From Bacteroidia bacterium (GTDB lineage Bacteria > Bacteroidota > Bacteroidia > AKYH767-A > OLB10): 64,000 bases of DNA. Location: positions 175,402 to 239,401 of the forward strand of contig JAEUTH010000008.1 of assembly GCA_016788165.1 (NCBI GenBank). The letters are read 5' to 3'. Numbering within the stretch: position 1 is the stretch's first letter; each line of letters starts with the position of its first letter. The notes beneath the pieces were generated by a model, which saw only the letters and a list, made by a program, of their open reading frames with translations, was not told where the DNA came from and searched no databases. The translations under genes and the position numbers were made by a program. Shown here piece after piece: positions 9,066 through 19,445 of the stretch.

Positions 9066-9428
9066 AAAAGAATCACCCAACAATTTTTTTATTCTATTGG
9101 GTAATACATTCTTAAGTACATTTTAGCGTATCAATTGTTTTGTTGTAAATTTTGCTTCTAAAAACGGATGTAAACTAGAACCTGTTTGTCTAACTCAAAC
9201 TTTTAAATGAGACACTCAAATTCGTATTAATGGTGCAGCACTTTGGTTGATACCGGAAATCGCTTTTCACAATTTTAAGTTATTTGAATAAAAAATTACT
9301 AACAAAATAGCTACTCGGTTTAGAGCGTAAAACCATAATAGCAAAGGCTTATAAGGCGTATCGAAGTCGGTTTTTGTATTGTTAATATCTGTTTAGAATG
9401 AAGTCTGAAAATATTTTTCAGTATGGCC
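9066..9428. other. intergenic stretch before the ribosomal operon, no gene seen
   Basis: About 360 AT-rich bases with no convincing ORF or RNA gene. A weak imperfect hairpin follows the pepO stop (ACCCAA at 9075-9080 with TTGGGT nearby, loop rich in T) but lacks a T-tract after it, so I do not call a terminator. Confidence 0.6.
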
Positions 9429-9458
9429 TTGTTAATATAGAAATTGTCAATACTTTTG
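9429..9458 (+). promoter_or_regulatory. promoter of the rpsL-rplQ superoperon
   Basis: TTG at 9429-9431, exactly 19 bases, then TACTTTTG at 9451-9458: a perfect match to the Bacteroidota housekeeping sigma consensus TTG-N19-TAnnTTTG. Transcription should start near 9463-9466, leaving a leader of about 38 bases before rpsL. Confidence 0.85.
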
Positions 9459-9465
9459 CGTTCCA

Positions 9466-9490
9466 TTTTTTTAAGGGGTAACCCCAAAAA
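9466..9490 (+). promoter_or_regulatory. leader hairpin just upstream of rpsL
   Basis: GGGG at 9475-9478 pairs with CCCC at 9482-9485 around a TAA loop. Flanking T (9466-9472) and A (9486-9490) tracts can extend the stem past two unpaired bases. It occupies most of the predicted 5' leader. A translational or autoregulatory role is inference. Confidence 0.45.
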
Positions 9491-9502
9491 TCAGAATAGC
9501 GA

Positions 9503-9916
9503 ATGCCAACAATACAACAATTAGTGCGTAAAGGCCGTGTAGCCTTAATAGACAAGAGTAAGTCGCCTGCATTAGACTCATGTCCGCAACGCAGAGGTGT
9601 ATGTACCCGTGTATATACTACTACACCCAAAAAACCAAACTCAGCTATGCGTAAAGTAGCCCGCGTAAGGTTAACCAATAAATTTGAAGTAACTGCCTAC
9701 ATACCTGGCGAAGGTCATAACCTACAGGAGCACAGCATTGTGTTAATACGTGGTGGTAGGGTTAAAGACTTACCAGGTGTTCGTTATCATATTGTACGCG
9801 GTGCATTAGATACCTCAGGTGTTGATGGACGTACACAGCAACGCTCAAAATACGGAACAAAACGACCTAAAGCAGGTGCAGCACCGGCAGCAGCAGCAAA
9901 AGGCAAAAAGAAATAA
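9503..9916 (+). CDS. rpsL: 30S ribosomal protein S12
   Basis: A 137-residue S12 (uS12), which sits at the decoding centre and controls translational accuracy. It has the family start [11 protein letters not shown], the [20 protein letters not shown] segment and the loop [17 protein letters not shown], which contains the lysines whose mutation gives streptomycin resistance in other bacteria. [10 protein letters not shown] and [10 protein letters not shown] complete the fold. The two lysines of TTPKKPN are wild type. The C-terminus carries a short Ala/Lys tail ([15 protein letters not shown]) beyond the E. coli length. First gene of the superoperon, 35 bases before rpsG, with no Shine-Dalgarno. 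Confidence 0.99.
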   Translation: MPTIQQLVRKGRVALIDKSKSPALDSCPQRRGVCTRVYTTTPKKPNSAMRKVARVRLTNKFEVTAYIPGEGHNLQEHSIVLIRGGRVKDLPGVRYHIVRGALDTSGVDGRTQQRSKYGTKRPKAGAAPAAAAKGKKK

Positions 9917-9951
9917 CAAACAGTCAAGCATAAATAATTCAGCAGTCAATC

Positions 9952-10419
9952 ATGAGAAAGACCAAGCCCAAAAAAAGATTGTTACTACCCGACCCACGTT
10001 TTAATGATGTGTTGGTTACACGCTTTGTAAACAACTTAATGTATAGCGGTAAAAAAAATACGGCATTCGATATTTTTTATGATGCCGTTGCTAAAGTTGA
10101 AGACAAAACCAAAGAAAATGGTTTAGAAACATTCAAAAAAGCACTTAACAACATTATGCCAGCTGTCGAAGTACGCAGTCGTAGGGTAGGTGGTGCAACT
10201 TTTCAAATTCCATCAGAAGTAAGGCCTGAACGCAAAATTGCTGTGGGCATTAAATGGTTAATTACCTATTCGCGCAAACGAAATGAAAAGACAATGGCAG
10301 ATAAGTTGGCAGGCGAAATTATTGCTGCTGCTAAAGGTGAAGGAGCAGCTGTGAAAAAGAAAGACGATACACATCGTATGGCCGAGGCTAACAAAGCCTT
10401 TGCTCATTTTAAATCATAA
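9952..10419 (+). CDS. rpsG: 30S ribosomal protein S7
   Basis: A 155-residue S7 (uS7), a primary 16S rRNA binder that organises the 30S head and contacts the E-site tRNA. It begins [19 protein letters not shown] and contains [18 protein letters not shown], the beta-hairpin region [20 protein letters not shown] and the C-terminal helix [15 protein letters not shown]. Length matches the family. It lies between rpsL and fusA in the canonical str order. In E. coli S7 represses this operon; no equivalent site was identified here. Confidence 0.99.
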   Translation: MRKTKPKKRLLLPDPRFNDVLVTRFVNNLMYSGKKNTAFDIFYDAVAKVEDKTKENGLETFKKALNNIMPAVEVRSRRVGGATFQIPSEVRPERKIAVGIKWLITYSRKRNEKTMADKLAGEIIAAAKGEGAAVKKKDDTHRMAEANKAFAHFKS

Positions 10420-10451
10420 TCAATTTAGCTAAAGCTAAACAACAATATAAA

Positions 10452-12605
10452 ATGGCTCAAGACTTAAAATATACACGTAATATTGGTATCTCAGCACATA
10501 TTGATGCTGGAAAAACAACCACTACTGAACGTATATTGTACTATACAGGCAAAGTTCACAAAATAGGCGAAGTGCACGAAGGTGCTGCAACCATGGATTG
10601 GATGGTACAGGAACAAGAACGTGGTATCACCATCACTTCGGCAGCAACTACCTGTTATTGGAACTACCCAACCGACAATGGAAAGGTTTCACCAGCAACC
10701 AAAAAGTATCGTATGAATATTATAGATACGCCCGGTCACGTTGATTTTACGGTAGAAGTTGAACGGTCATTACGCGTATTAGACGGTGCAGTTGCGCTTT
10801 TTTGTGCAGTTGGCGGTGTTGAGCCACAGTCAGAAACCGTATGGCGCCAAATGAATAAATACAATGTGCCGCGCATTGGCTTTGTAAACAAAATGGACCG
10901 TGCAGGTGCCGATTTTTTCAATGTAGTACAACAAGTAAAAGACCGTTTATCAGGTAATCCAATTCCATTACAAGTTCCTATTGGAGCCGAAGAAACTTTT
11001 AAAGGCGTAGTTGACTTAATTACAAACAAAGCAATTGTTTGGGACGAAGCCACACAAGGGATGACATATACAGAAATTCCAATTCCCGATGATTTGAAAG
11101 AAGAAGTGGCAGAATGGCGCGCAAAATTGGTTGAAAATGTAGCCGAGTTTGACGATACTTTAATGGAGAAGTTTTTTGAAGATCCAAACTCTATTACCGT
11201 TGAAGAACTTCAAAACGCAATCCGTTTAGCCGTATGTGCTATGAAAATTACACCCATGATGTGTGGTTCTTCATTTAAGAATAAAGGTGTACAAACCATG
11301 CTTGACGCTGTAATGTGTTTCTTGCCAAGTCCACTAGATATTGCAGCAGTTGAAGGTACAAACCCGAATACAGGTGAAAAAGAAGAGCGCAAGCCTAGTA
11401 CTGATGACAAGTTTGCAGCCCTTGCTTTTAAAATAGCAACCGATCCGTTTGTGGGCCGTTTAGCATTTATGCGAGCCTATTCAGGTAAATTAGATTCGGG
11501 TTCTTATGTGTTAAATACACGCTCAGGCAATAAAGAACGCATCTCGCGCATTTTCCAAATGCATGCTAATAAACAAAATCAAATTGAAACCTTAGAAGCG
11601 GGTGATATCGGTGCAGCAGTTGGTTTTAAAGATATACGTACAGGCGATACATTGTGTGATGAGAAACACCCAATTGTGCTTGAGGCAATGAGTTTCCCTG
11701 AACCTGTAATTGGTTTAGCAATTGAACCAAAAACGCAAGCAGATTTGGATAAGTTAGGAGTTGCTTTAAATAAACTGGCCGAAGAGGATCCAACATTCCG
11801 CGTACATACCGACCAAGATACCGGCCAAACCGTAATAAGTGGTATGGGCGAGTTGCATCTTGAAATTATAGTTGACCGTTTAAAACGTGAGTTCAAAGTT
11901 GAATGTAATCAAGGAGCACCGCAAGTTTCTTATAAAGAAAACTTAACGAGCAATGCAACACACCGCGAGGTTTACAAAAAACAAACCGGTGGTAGAGGTA
12001 AGTTTGCTGATATTCAATTTGAAATTGCCCCTGCAGATTCAGAGTGGTTAGAAGCTAATCCAAAAGGTGGATTACAATTCCTGAACGAAATTACCGGTGG
12101 TAATATTCCACGTGAGTTTATTCCTTCAGTTCAGAAGGGATTTGAGCAAGCTATGAAAAACGGTGTACTAGCAGGTTATGGCATGGATAGTATGAAAATC
12201 AGATTGTTTGATGGTTCATATCATGCGGTTGACTCTGATGCATTAAGCTTTGAAATTTGTGCCAAAGTAGGGTATCGTGAATCAGCTCGTAAAGCTAAAC
12301 CGGTATTAATGGAGCCTATTATGAAATTAGAGGTGGTAACCCCAGAAGAAAATATGGGTGATGTTATTGGCGATATTAATAAAAGACGTGGTCAGTTAGA
12401 AGGTATGGACGCTCGTGCCGGTGCGCAAGTTATACGTGCTAAAGTACCATTATCTGAGATGTTTGGTTATGTTACAGCTATCCGAACTTTAAGCTCAGGA
12501 CGTGCTTCTTCATCAATGGAGTTTTCGCACTATGCCGAAGCCCCACGCAACGTTGCAGATGATGTAATTGCTAAAGCAAAGGGTAAATTAAAGGAAATAG
12601 CATAA
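10452..12605 (+). CDS. fusA: elongation factor G
   Basis: A 717-residue translational GTPase that drives ribosomal translocation and, with RRF, recycling. The P-loop AHIDAGKT is at residues 15-22, switch I includes [12 protein letters not shown], switch [11 protein letters not shown], and the guanine motif [10 protein letters not shown] follows. Domain IV contains the loop [16 protein letters not shown] and the [11 protein letters not shown] segment; domain V closes with [20 protein letters not shown]. All five domains are present. The str order rpsL-rpsG-fusA is kept, but tuf is absent and rpsJ follows after 53 bases. It could be one of several EF-G copies in the genome, but operon position argues for the main one. 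Confidence 0.98.
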   Translation: MAQDLKYTRNIGISAHIDAGKTTTTERILYYTGKVHKIGEVHEGAATMDWMVQEQERGITITSAATTCYWNYPTDNGKVSPATKKYRMNIIDTPGHVDFTVEVERSLRVLDGAVALFCAVGGVEPQSETVWRQMNKYNVPRIGFVNKMDRAGADFFNVVQQVKDRLSGNPIPLQVPIGAEETFKGVVDLITNKAIVWDEATQGMTYTEIPIPDDLKEEVAEWRAKLVENVAEFDDTLMEKFFEDPNSITVEELQNAIRLAVCAMKITPMMCGSSFKNKGVQTMLDAVMCFLPSPLDIAAVEGTNPNTGEKEERKPSTDDKFAALAFKIATDPFVGRLAFMRAYSGKLDSGSYVLNTRSGNKERISRIFQMHANKQNQIETLEAGDIGAAVGFKDIRTGDTLCDEKHPIVLEAMSFPEPVIGLAIEPKTQADLDKLGVALNKLAEEDPTFRVHTDQDTGQTVISGMGELHLEIIVDRLKREFKVECNQGAPQVSYKENLTSNATHREVYKKQTGGRGKFADIQFEIAPADSEWLEANPKGGLQFLNEITGGNIPREFIPSVQKGFEQAMKNGVLAGYGMDSMKIRLFDGSYHAVDSDALSFEICAKVGYRESARKAKPVLMEPIMKLEVVTPEENMGDVIGDINKRRGQLEGMDARAGAQVIRAKVPLSEMFGYVTAIRTLSSGRASSSMEFSHYAEAPRNVADDVIAKAKGKLKEIA

Positions 12606-12658
12606 ACCTGTTTTAAACAAATAATCTTATACAATAACGTTCTTTAAATAAACAAGCA

Positions 12659-12964
12659 ATGAGTCAACGAATTCGTATCAAACTGAAATCATATGATTTT
12701 AATTTGGTTGATAAATCAGCCGAAAAAATTGTAAAAACAGTAAAGTCAACCGGTGCTGTTGTTAGTGGGCCAATTCCATTGCCAACAGAAAAACAAATTT
12801 ACACCGTGCTTCGCTCACCACACGTAAACAAAAAGGCGCGCGAACAGTTTCAGTTATGTGCATATAAGCGTTTGTTAGATATACATAGCTCAACTGCAAA
12901 AACAGTTGATGCCTTAATGAAACTTGAATTGCCAAGTGGTGTTGAAGTTGAAATTAAAGTCTAA
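12659..12964 (+). CDS. rpsJ: 30S ribosomal protein S10
   Basis: A 101-residue S10 (uS10/NusE). Besides its place in the 30S head it acts as a NusB/NusG partner in transcription antitermination. It shows [20 protein letters not shown], the loop [20 protein letters not shown] and [14 protein letters not shown]. Normal length. It begins the S10 segment directly after fusA, showing that the str and S10 operons are fused. The 87-base gap to rplC is the longest in this part of the cluster and holds a possible hairpin. Confidence 0.99.
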   Translation: MSQRIRIKLKSYDFNLVDKSAEKIVKTVKSTGAVVSGPIPLPTEKQIYTVLRSPHVNKKAREQFQLCAYKRLLDIHSSTAKTVDALMKLELPSGVEVEIKV

Positions 12965-13003
12965 TTAATTTAAATACGTTCATTAAAATCGAAAAACAAT
13001 TAT

Positions 13004-13027
13004 GTCTCCGACTTTTGAAGCAGAGAC
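13004..13027 (+). promoter_or_regulatory. possible hairpin in the rpsJ-rplC gap
   Basis: GTCTC at 13004-13008 can pair with GAGAC at 13023-13027, with an inner CTT/AAG stem (13012-13020). A small frame starting with ATG at 13002 (18 codons) overlaps the rplC start. Whether this controls L3 translation is unknown. Confidence 0.3.
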
Positions 13028-13051
13028 CACTAATTACAACCTATTTATAAA

Positions 13052-13669
13052 ATGTCAGGAATTATAGGAAAAAAAGTAGGCATGACCAGCATCTTTGATG
13101 CTGAAGGACGCAATGTACCTTGCACAGTTATTCAAGCAGGCCCATGCGTAGTAACTCATGTAAAAACCGTAGAAAAAGACGGTTATCAAGCACTTCAGTT
13201 AGCTTTTGATGAAAAAACTGAAAAACATACTCCAAAGGCAATGCAAGGTCATTTTGCAAAAGCCAGTACAACACCAAAGCGCAAGTTAGCCGAATTTAAA
13301 GGTTTCGAAGCGGAGTACAACTTAGGTGATGTAATAAAAGCAGATCTTTTCGCTGAAGGTGAATTTTGTGATGCTATTGGCGTAAGTAAGGGTAAAGGTT
13401 TTCAAGGTGTTATCAAACGTCATGGCTTTGGCGGTGTTGGTGGTACAACTCATGGTCAACACAACCGCCTAAGAGCACCTGGTTCATTAGGCGCATCGTC
13501 TTGGCCTTCACGCGTATTTAAAGGAATGCGTATGGCGGGTCGTACCGGTTTTGATAATGTAAAAATTCAAAATCTGGAGGTAATAAAAGTTATTGCCGAG
13601 CACAACTTAATACTTATTAAAGGTGCTGTGCCAGGGCATAAGGGCAGCTATGTTTTATTAGAAAAATAA
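13052..13669 (+). CDS. rplC: 50S ribosomal protein L3
   Basis: A 205-residue L3 (uL3), one of the first proteins in 50S assembly, with a loop reaching the peptidyl transferase centre. It starts [18 protein letters not shown] and has the signature [17 protein letters not shown], then [20 protein letters not shown] and [10 protein letters not shown]. The GQHN glutamine corresponds to the residue methylated by PrmB in other bacteria. Length is typical. It is spaced 45 bases before rplD. Confidence 0.99.
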   Translation: MSGIIGKKVGMTSIFDAEGRNVPCTVIQAGPCVVTHVKTVEKDGYQALQLAFDEKTEKHTPKAMQGHFAKASTTPKRKLAEFKGFEAEYNLGDVIKADLFAEGEFCDAIGVSKGKGFQGVIKRHGFGGVGGTTHGQHNRLRAPGSLGASSWPSRVFKGMRMAGRTGFDNVKIQNLEVIKVIAEHNLILIKGAVPGHKGSYVLLEK

Positions 13670-13714
13670 TAGCCCCTATCATCAATCAATCAAATACCAT
13701 TCAATTTCTTAACA

Positions 13715-14341
13715 ATGGAATTATCAGTTTATAATATCGAAGGAAAAGACACAGGTCGCAAAGTTAACTTAAGCAGTAATATATTTATTACTGAACCTAA
13801 TGACCATGCCATCTACTTAGATGTAAAACAATATTTGGCCAATCAACGCCAAGGAACACATAAGTCAAAAGAACGTGCTGAAATTGCACGAACAACCAAA
13901 AAACTTAAACGCCAAAAGGGTACAGGTGGTGCCAGGGCTGGTAGTATGAAGTCGCCTTTATTTAAAGGTGGAGGTCGTGCTTTTGGACCGCAGCCACGCG
14001 ACTATTCATTTAAGTTAAATAAAAAATTAAAGCAATTAGCTCGTAAATCAGCTTTGGGCTATAAACTCCAAGCTAATGCAATTACCATTATCGAGGATTT
14101 TACTTTGGACGCACCAAAAACCAAAACATACGTAGGTATGATAGGTAATTTGCAATTAGCCGGAAAAAAAACCTTAATGGTAGTAGGCGATTCAAATAAA
14201 AATATATATTTGTCGTCCCGAAATTTGGAGCGCAATAAGGTTGTAAGTGCCTCATCTTTAAACACTTACGATATTATGAATGCGCAACAAATTGTGGTTT
14301 CTGAGAAGAGTTTGACGTTAATTGAAAGCACATTAGCCTAA
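13715..14341 (+). CDS. rplD: 50S ribosomal protein L4
   Basis: A 208-residue L4 (uL4), whose extended loop lines the exit tunnel. The loop segment [20 protein letters not shown] and the following [20 protein letters not shown] are clear, as is the C-terminal globular part. In gamma-proteobacteria L4 represses the S10 operon; no similar leader was recognised here. The tunnel-tip KGTGGARAG is the region where macrolide resistance changes occur elsewhere, and it looks ordinary. Confidence 0.99.
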   Translation: MELSVYNIEGKDTGRKVNLSSNIFITEPNDHAIYLDVKQYLANQRQGTHKSKERAEIARTTKKLKRQKGTGGARAGSMKSPLFKGGGRAFGPQPRDYSFKLNKKLKQLARKSALGYKLQANAITIIEDFTLDAPKTKTYVGMIGNLQLAGKKTLMVVGDSNKNIYLSSRNLERNKVVSASSLNTYDIMNAQQIVVSEKSLTLIESTLA

Positions 14342-14385
14342 AATTTTTCAAAAATCATTATCATCAAAAGAAAAAAGAGCGCGAA

Positions 14386-14676
14386 ATGAACATTATTATA
14401 AAACCCATCATTACCGAAAAAGTAACCAAACTTGGTGAAAAAGCACCGCGATACGGTTTTTTCGTAAATCCGGATGCGAACAAAATTCAAATCAAGAATG
14501 CAGTTGCACAAATGTATAATGTATCGGTTGCATCAGTTAATACAATAATCCAGCGGGGTAAATCAAAATCACGTTATACAAAAGCTGGTTTTGTAAGCGG
14601 CAAAAGAAGTAATGTGAAAAAAGCAATCGTTACCCTTAAAGCGGGCGATGCAATTGACTTTTACGCAAACATATAA
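14386..14676 (+). CDS. rplW: 50S ribosomal protein L23
   Basis: A 96-residue L23 (uL23), positioned at the tunnel exit, where it docks trigger factor and SRP. It starts MNIIIKPIITEKVTKLGE and contains YGFFVNPDANKIQIKNAVAQ, with the basic loop RGKSKSRYTKAGFVSGKRSN. Size and order between rplD and rplB are canonical. Confidence 0.98.
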   Translation: MNIIIKPIITEKVTKLGEKAPRYGFFVNPDANKIQIKNAVAQMYNVSVASVNTIIQRGKSKSRYTKAGFVSGKRSNVKKAIVTLKAGDAIDFYANI

Positions 14677-14701
14677 AACAAGAGAAACGATAAAGTAAGC
14701 A

Positions 14702-15526
14702 ATGGCAATTAAAAAACTACGTCCGATAACTCCTGGTCAGAGGTTTATGGCACGTTCTACATTTGACGAAGTTACGACTAACCGACCTGAAAAAAGTCTT
14801 ACCCAAAGTATGAATCGTACCGGAGGAAGAAATAATACCGGTAAAATGACTATGCGCTATATTGGTGGTGGTCATCGTAAAATTTATCGTGTTGTAGATT
14901 TTAAACGTGATAATACAGGCGTACCCGGAAAAGTAGATTCGATTCAATACGATCCAAATCGTTCAGCTTATATTGCATTAATACATTATGTTGACGGTGA
15001 TAAGCGCTATATTATAGCTGCAAATGGACTTAAAGTTGGTCAAAGTGTTGTATCAGGAGCTGGTGCAGCACCTGAAGTAGGAAATTGTTTGCCTTTAAAA
15101 GAAATTCCATTGGGTACTGTAATTCACAATATTGAATTACGCCCAGGGCAAGGCGCAAAAATGGCACGTAGTGCCGGTGCATACGCACAATTATTAGCAA
15201 GAGATGGCAAATATGCGGTTTTAAAAATGCCTTCAGGCGAAACACGCATGGTGTTAACAGCATGTATGGCTGCAATTGGAGCCGCATCAAACCCCGATTT
15301 TTTCCAGGAGAAGTCAGGTAAAGCAGGACGTACACGTTGGTTTGGAATTCGTCCACGTGTCCGTGGTGTTGCTATGAACCCGGTTGACCATCCAATGGGT
15401 GGTGGTGAAGGTCGCGCATCAGGTGGCCATCCACGTTCGCGCAAAGGATTGTTAGCTAAAGGCAAGAAAACACGTTGGAAGGCTAATCCTACCAACAAAT
15501 ACATTATTGAAAGACGAAAAAAATAA
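14702..15526 (+). CDS. rplB: 50S ribosomal protein L2
   Basis: A 274-residue L2 (uL2), needed for subunit association and peptidyl transferase integrity. It has [20 protein letters not shown], the OB-fold part with [20 protein letters not shown], the SH3-like part [20 protein letters not shown], and the conserved loop [20 protein letters not shown] with the essential histidine. C-terminal [18 protein letters not shown] is normal. Usual length; 36 bases before rpsS. Confidence 0.99.
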   Translation: MAIKKLRPITPGQRFMARSTFDEVTTNRPEKSLTQSMNRTGGRNNTGKMTMRYIGGGHRKIYRVVDFKRDNTGVPGKVDSIQYDPNRSAYIALIHYVDGDKRYIIAANGLKVGQSVVSGAGAAPEVGNCLPLKEIPLGTVIHNIELRPGQGAKMARSAGAYAQLLARDGKYAVLKMPSGETRMVLTACMAAIGAASNPDFFQEKSGKAGRTRWFGIRPRVRGVAMNPVDHPMGGGEGRASGGHPRSRKGLLAKGKKTRWKANPTNKYIIERRKK

Positions 15527-15562
15527 ACTGCATTAATACTGCACTCATAAAATAAACAAACA

Positions 15563-15841
15563 ATGTCTCGTTCGTTAAAAAAAGGACCACATATAGATAT
15601 TAAATTGGAACAAAAAGTATTCAAGATGAATGACGGAAAAAAGAAAACCGTTGTAAAAACTTGGGCACGTGGTTCTATGATTTCACCGGATTTTGTAGGT
15701 CATACATTTGCTGTACACAATGGAAATAAATTTATTCCGGTATATGTAACTGAAAATATGGTAGGTCACAAGCTAGGCGAATTTGCGCCAACCAGGACTT
15801 TCCGTGGGCATAGTGGTGGGAAAGATAAGGGCGGCAAATAA
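15563..15841 (+). CDS. rpsS: 30S ribosomal protein S19
   Basis: A 92-residue S19 (uS19), in the 30S head near the A-site finger. It begins [18 protein letters not shown] and has the signature [20 protein letters not shown] and [14 protein letters not shown]. The C-terminus ends in a short Gly/Lys tail. Order between rplB and rplV is canonical. Confidence 0.99.
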   Translation: MSRSLKKGPHIDIKLEQKVFKMNDGKKKTVVKTWARGSMISPDFVGHTFAVHNGNKFIPVYVTENMVGHKLGEFAPTRTFRGHSGGKDKGGK

Positions 15842-15892
15842 ATTGAGCCGTTGAAATAAAATTAAGCTAATACTCTAAATAATAAAAAGAAA

Positions 15893-16321
15893 ATGGGTTC
15901 AAGGAAAAGGTTAGCAGCCGAAGAACGCAAAGAAGCTTTGAAGAATGTAAATTTTGCAAAGCTGAACAATTGCCCAACCTCGCCACGTAAGATGCGTTTG
16001 GTTGCTGATTTGGTACGTGGTAAAAGTGTAAATACAGCATTACAAATTTTACGATTTACTAATAAGGATGCAGCGCCCCGTATAGAAAAAGTTTTATTGT
16101 CAGCTTTATCTAATTGGCAGGCAAAAAATACAGACCAACGATTAGAAGACAGTGATTTGTTTATCAAAGAAATTTATGTGGACAGCGCCCGTATGAATAA
16201 ACGATTACGCCCTGCACCACAAGGTCGTGGATACCGTATCCGTAAACGCAGTAATCATGTTACCTTGATTATTGACTCTAAAGTAGCTAAAACCGAAAAC
16301 ACTAATACAGAAAACAATTAA
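15893..16321 (+). CDS. rplV: 50S ribosomal protein L22
   Basis: A 142-residue L22 (uL22), whose beta-hairpin narrows the exit tunnel opposite L4. It contains [20 protein letters not shown], then [20 protein letters not shown] and [15 protein letters not shown]. It has about 30 residues more than the E. coli protein, at both the N-terminus ([17 protein letters not shown]) and the C-terminus ([14 protein letters not shown]); such extensions occur in Bacteroidota. One base separates its stop from rpsC, suggesting translational coupling. Confidence 0.98.
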   Translation: MGSRKRLAAEERKEALKNVNFAKLNNCPTSPRKMRLVADLVRGKSVNTALQILRFTNKDAAPRIEKVLLSALSNWQAKNTDQRLEDSDLFIKEIYVDSARMNKRLRPAPQGRGYRIRKRSNHVTLIIDSKVAKTENTNTENN

Positions 16322-16322
16322 A

Positions 16323-17114
16323 ATGGGACAAAAAGCGCATCCTATAGGCAACAGATTAGGAATTATAAGAGGCTGGGATTCAAACTGGTTTGGTGGAAAG
16401 AACTATTCAGATAAACTGGTAGAAGATGAAAAGATACGCAACTACCTTATGGCTCGTTTGTCAAAAGGTGGTGTTTCAAAAATAATTATTGAACGTACTT
16501 TAAAATTAATAACGGTTACTATAAATACATCACGTCCGGGCATTGTAATTGGCAAGGGCGGACAGGAAGTTGACAAGCTAAAAGAAGAATTAAAAAAGCT
16601 TACCAAGAAGGACGTTCAAATAAACATTTTTGAAATAAAACGTCCTGAGTTAGATGCCAAGTTGGTTAGTGAATCGGTGGCTAAACAATTAGAAGGTCGC
16701 ATATCGTTTCGTAGAGCTATAAAAACCTCTATTGCCTCAACAATGCGTGTAGGTGCCGAAGGGATTAAGATTATGTGTGCAGGCAGGTTAGGTGGTGCTG
16801 AAATGGCGCGTACGGAACAATACAAAGAAGGTCGTGTGCCTTTGCACACATTCAGAGCTGATATTGATTATGCGGTATCTGAAGCACAAACCAGCTATGG
16901 GAAAATTGGTGTTAAAGTATGGATTTGTCGTGGCGAAGTTTATGGCAAGCGTGATTTATCTCCAAATATCGGATTAAATACACAAACGAAAGTAGGTAGC
17001 GAACGTAACGAAGGTCGTGGAGAGCGTAAAGAGCGTGGCGAAGGCCGCGGAAGCAGAGGTACTGGGCGCAGTGGTGATAACAGAGGACGCGCACCAAAAA
17101 AGAGAGATGAATAA
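16323..17114 (+). CDS. rpsC: 30S ribosomal protein S3 with Arg/Gly/Glu-rich tail
   Basis: A 263-residue S3 (uS3) at the mRNA entry tunnel, with helicase-like and RNA-binding roles. It begins [20 protein letters not shown]. The KH domain has the GxxG motif in [17 protein letters not shown], and the C-terminal domain contains [20 protein letters not shown] and [12 protein letters not shown]. After about residue 222 comes an unusually charged low-complexity tail made of Glu, Arg and Gly ([20 protein letters not shown] and onward) that replaces the short E. coli end. The tail is probably disordered and RNA-binding; that is inference. Confidence 0.98.
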   Translation: MGQKAHPIGNRLGIIRGWDSNWFGGKNYSDKLVEDEKIRNYLMARLSKGGVSKIIIERTLKLITVTINTSRPGIVIGKGGQEVDKLKEELKKLTKKDVQINIFEIKRPELDAKLVSESVAKQLEGRISFRRAIKTSIASTMRVGAEGIKIMCAGRLGGAEMARTEQYKEGRVPLHTFRADIDYAVSEAQTSYGKIGVKVWICRGEVYGKRDLSPNIGLNTQTKVGSERNEGRGERKERGEGRGSRGTGRSGDNRGRAPKKRDE

Positions 17115-17160
17115 AACGGATCAAGTAAAATAATAATTAGAAATTTAAAAATATTAATAA

Positions 17161-17580
17161 ATGTTACAGCCAAAGAAGACTAAATTCAGAAAGCAGCATA
17201 AGATGAAAGCAAAGGGTAATGCTACCCGTGGTGCTGATATTGCTTTCGGATCTTTTGGTTTGAAGTCATTAGAAACGGCATGGATTACAGGCCGCCAGTT
17301 AGAAGCAGCTCGTATTGCACTTACCCGATATATGAAACGTGAAGGCCAGTCTTGGATCCGCGTTTTTCCTGACAAGCCTATCACTAAAAAACCTGCAGAG
17401 GTACGTATGGGTAAAGGTAAAGGTGCACCAGAGTATTGGGTTGCAGTTATTAAACCGGGTACCATTATGTTTGAAGCAGAAGGCGTTCCATTAAATGTAG
17501 CTAAAGAAGCAATGCGCCTTGCCAGCCAAAAACTACCGGTATTAACCAGATTTATTGTAAGACGCGATTACGTAGAGTAA
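17161..17580 (+). CDS. rplP: 50S ribosomal protein L16
   Basis: A 139-residue L16 (uL16) near the A-site tRNA elbow. It starts [20 protein letters not shown] and contains [20 protein letters not shown], then [20 protein letters not shown] and [20 protein letters not shown]. The arginine in RMGKGKG, a target of hydroxylation in some bacteria, is present. Normal length. Confidence 0.99.
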   Translation: MLQPKKTKFRKQHKMKAKGNATRGADIAFGSFGLKSLETAWITGRQLEAARIALTRYMKREGQSWIRVFPDKPITKKPAEVRMGKGKGAPEYWVAVIKPGTIMFEAEGVPLNVAKEAMRLASQKLPVLTRFIVRRDYVE

Positions 17581-17615
17581 GCGTTAAAAAGTAAAATTTA
17601 TAAAAAAGATTTACA

Positions 17616-17810
17616 ATGAAACAGAATATAGTAAAAGATTTGACGAATGACGAACTGCGCGATAAGTTAGCAGAAGAACGTTCGGCTTATACAAAAATTA
17701 AAATAACACATCAGGTTTCTCCATTAGAAAACCCGATGAAAATACGTGCCATGCGCAGAACAGTAGCACGCTTAAAAACAGAAATGGTTAACCGTCAATT
17801 ATCAAAATAA
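17616..17810 (+). CDS. rpmC: 50S ribosomal protein L29
   Basis: A 64-residue helical-hairpin protein (uL29) at the tunnel exit beside L23. It shows the coiled pattern [20 protein letters not shown], then [20 protein letters not shown]. Eight bases separate it from rpsQ, the usual next gene. Confidence 0.97.
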   Translation: MKQNIVKDLTNDELRDKLAEERSAYTKIKITHQVSPLENPMKIRAMRRTVARLKTEMVNRQLSK

Positions 17811-17818
17811 ATTTACAC

Positions 17819-18073
17819 ATGGAAAGGTCACTTCGAAAAGAAAAAATCGGTATCGTAACGAGCGATAAAATGGCTAAATCAATTGTGGTATCAATTGAAC
17901 GCAAAGAAAAGCATCCGATTTATGGTAAGTTTATTAAAAAAACCAAAAAATTTATGGCGCATGACGAAAAAAATGAAGCGCATGTAGGTGATAAGGTACG
18001 CATTATGGAAACACGCCCATTAAGCAAAAACAAGAATTGGCGTTTGGTTGATGTTGTAGAAAAGGCAAAATAA
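17819..18073 (+). CDS. rpsQ: 30S ribosomal protein S17
   Basis: An 84-residue OB-fold protein (uS17), an early 16S 5'-domain binder. It has [20 protein letters not shown], the loop [20 protein letters not shown] and [20 protein letters not shown]. Length and order are canonical. Confidence 0.98.
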   Translation: MERSLRKEKIGIVTSDKMAKSIVVSIERKEKHPIYGKFIKKTKKFMAHDEKNEAHVGDKVRIMETRPLSKNKNWRLVDVVEKAK

Positions 18074-18123
18074 TCGAACCTATTAAAGAAATTATTTTTT
18101 TGAAAAAATATCAAGAATAAAAA

Positions 18124-18492
18124 ATGATACAACAAGAGTCGAGGCTAACCGTAGCCGATAATAGTGGAGCAAAAGAAGTGCTATGTATTCGTGTATTGGG
18201 TGGTACCAAAAAGCGATATGCTAGCATAGGCGATAAAATTGTAGTTACCGTAAAACATGCAATTCCATCCGGTAATGTTAAAAAAGGTACCGTTTCAAAA
18301 GCTGTTGTAGTACGTGTAAGTAAGGAAGTGAGACGAAAAGACGGCTCATACATCAGGTTTGACGACAATGCAGTTGTGTTATTAAATGCAAATGATGAAT
18401 TACGTGGTACACGTATTTTTGGCCCAGTTGCACGAGAATTGCGCGAAAAAGAATTTATGAAAATAGTTTCATTAGCACCGGAGGTACTATAA
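18124..18492 (+). CDS. rplN: 50S ribosomal protein L14
   Basis: A 122-residue L14 (uL14), which forms intersubunit bridges and binds the silencing factor RsfS. It begins [20 protein letters not shown] and includes [40 protein letters not shown] and the ending [11 protein letters not shown]. Two bases separate it from rplX. A GGAGG falls inside its last codons upstream of rplX but is explained by the Pro-Glu-Val residues. Confidence 0.99.
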   Translation: MIQQESRLTVADNSGAKEVLCIRVLGGTKKRYASIGDKIVVTVKHAIPSGNVKKGTVSKAVVVRVSKEVRRKDGSYIRFDDNAVVLLNANDELRGTRIFGPVARELREKEFMKIVSLAPEVL

Positions 18493-18494
18493 TT

Positions 18495-18830
18495 ATGGAG
18501 AAGAAAGTAAAACTAAAAATAAGAAAAGGCGACATGGTGATTATTATGTCGGGCGAATCAAAAGGTAAACAAGGTAAAGTATTATCTGTTGTAAAAGAAT
18601 CAAACCGGGCAATTGTTGAAGGCGTTAACCAGGTTTCGAAACATAGCAAACCTAATGCTAAAAATACCCAAGGTGGTATTGTAAAGCAAGAGGCCAGTAT
18701 CCATATGAGCAACATGATGTTGGTAGACCCCAAAACCGGTAAACCAACACGTGTAGGCCGTAAAGTTGAAGATGGAAAAATTGTGCGTTACGCAAAAAAA
18801 TCAGGCGATCTGATAAAGGAAAACAAGTAA
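18495..18830 (+). CDS. rplX: 50S ribosomal protein L24
   Basis: A 111-residue L24 (uL24), an assembly initiator with a KOW motif. It shows [20 protein letters not shown] (KOW), [20 protein letters not shown] and [20 protein letters not shown]. Length fits the family. Confidence 0.98.
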   Translation: MEKKVKLKIRKGDMVIIMSGESKGKQGKVLSVVKESNRAIVEGVNQVSKHSKPNAKNTQGGIVKQEASIHMSNMMLVDPKTGKPTRVGRKVEDGKIVRYAKKSGDLIKENK

Positions 18831-18881
18831 TAAGAAAAAGTTTTAGTTGCTACATGTAACAGACTTAAAAATATTAATAAC

Positions 18882-19439
18882 ATGGCTTACAGTCCACGAT
18901 TAAAAGATAAATATAAAAACGAGATAGCAAAAAGCATGATGACACGCTTTAGCTACAAAAGCAATATGCAGGTGCCTCGTTTAGTGAAGATATGTGTTAA
19001 CCAAGGTGTTGGTGATGCAGTATCAGACAAAAAATTGATAGAATCATCGGTTAATGAGATGTCAACTATAACCGGCCAAAAAGCAGTTGCTACCAAATCT
19101 AAAAAAGATATTTCCAATTTTAAATTGAGAAAAGATGTACCTGTAGGTGTTCGTGTAACTTTACGCGACAACAATATGTATGAATTTTTAGACCGTTTGG
19201 TTGCAGTATCTTTACCCCGCATTCGCGATTTCAAAGGTATTAATGATAAAGGTTTTGATGGTCGTGGAAATTACACTTTGGGTGTTACAGAGCAAATTAT
19301 ATTTCCTGAAATTGATATTGATAAGGTAAATAAAATTCAAGGTATGGATATAACATTTGTAACAACAGCAAAAACAGATACCGAAGCATTAGCATTACTA
19401 AAAGAATTTGGTCTTCCATTTAAAAATCAGAAACAATAA
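18882..19439 (+). CDS. rplE: 50S ribosomal protein L5
   Basis: A 185-residue L5 (uL5), which binds 5S rRNA and contacts P-site tRNA. It contains [20 protein letters not shown], the motif [20 protein letters not shown], then [20 protein letters not shown] and [19 protein letters not shown]. Canonical length. Six bases separate it from rpsN. Confidence 0.99.
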   Translation: MAYSPRLKDKYKNEIAKSMMTRFSYKSNMQVPRLVKICVNQGVGDAVSDKKLIESSVNEMSTITGQKAVATKSKKDISNFKLRKDVPVGVRVTLRDNNMYEFLDRLVAVSLPRIRDFKGINDKGFDGRGNYTLGVTEQIIFPEIDIDKVNKIQGMDITFVTTAKTDTEALALLKEFGLPFKNQKQ

Positions 19440-19445
19440 TATTCC

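Noticed and set aside
9066..9428. Possible tRNA or small RNA before the ribosomal operon
   Set aside because: No cloverleaf, no conserved loops and no promoter-terminator pair were found.
15124..15624. 166-residue minus-strand frame
   Set aside because: Antisense of rplB and rpsS, both certain genes.
18479..18484. GGAGG resembling a Shine-Dalgarno before rplX
   Set aside because: It encodes the conserved Pro-Glu-Val end of L14, and other genes in the block lack such sites.
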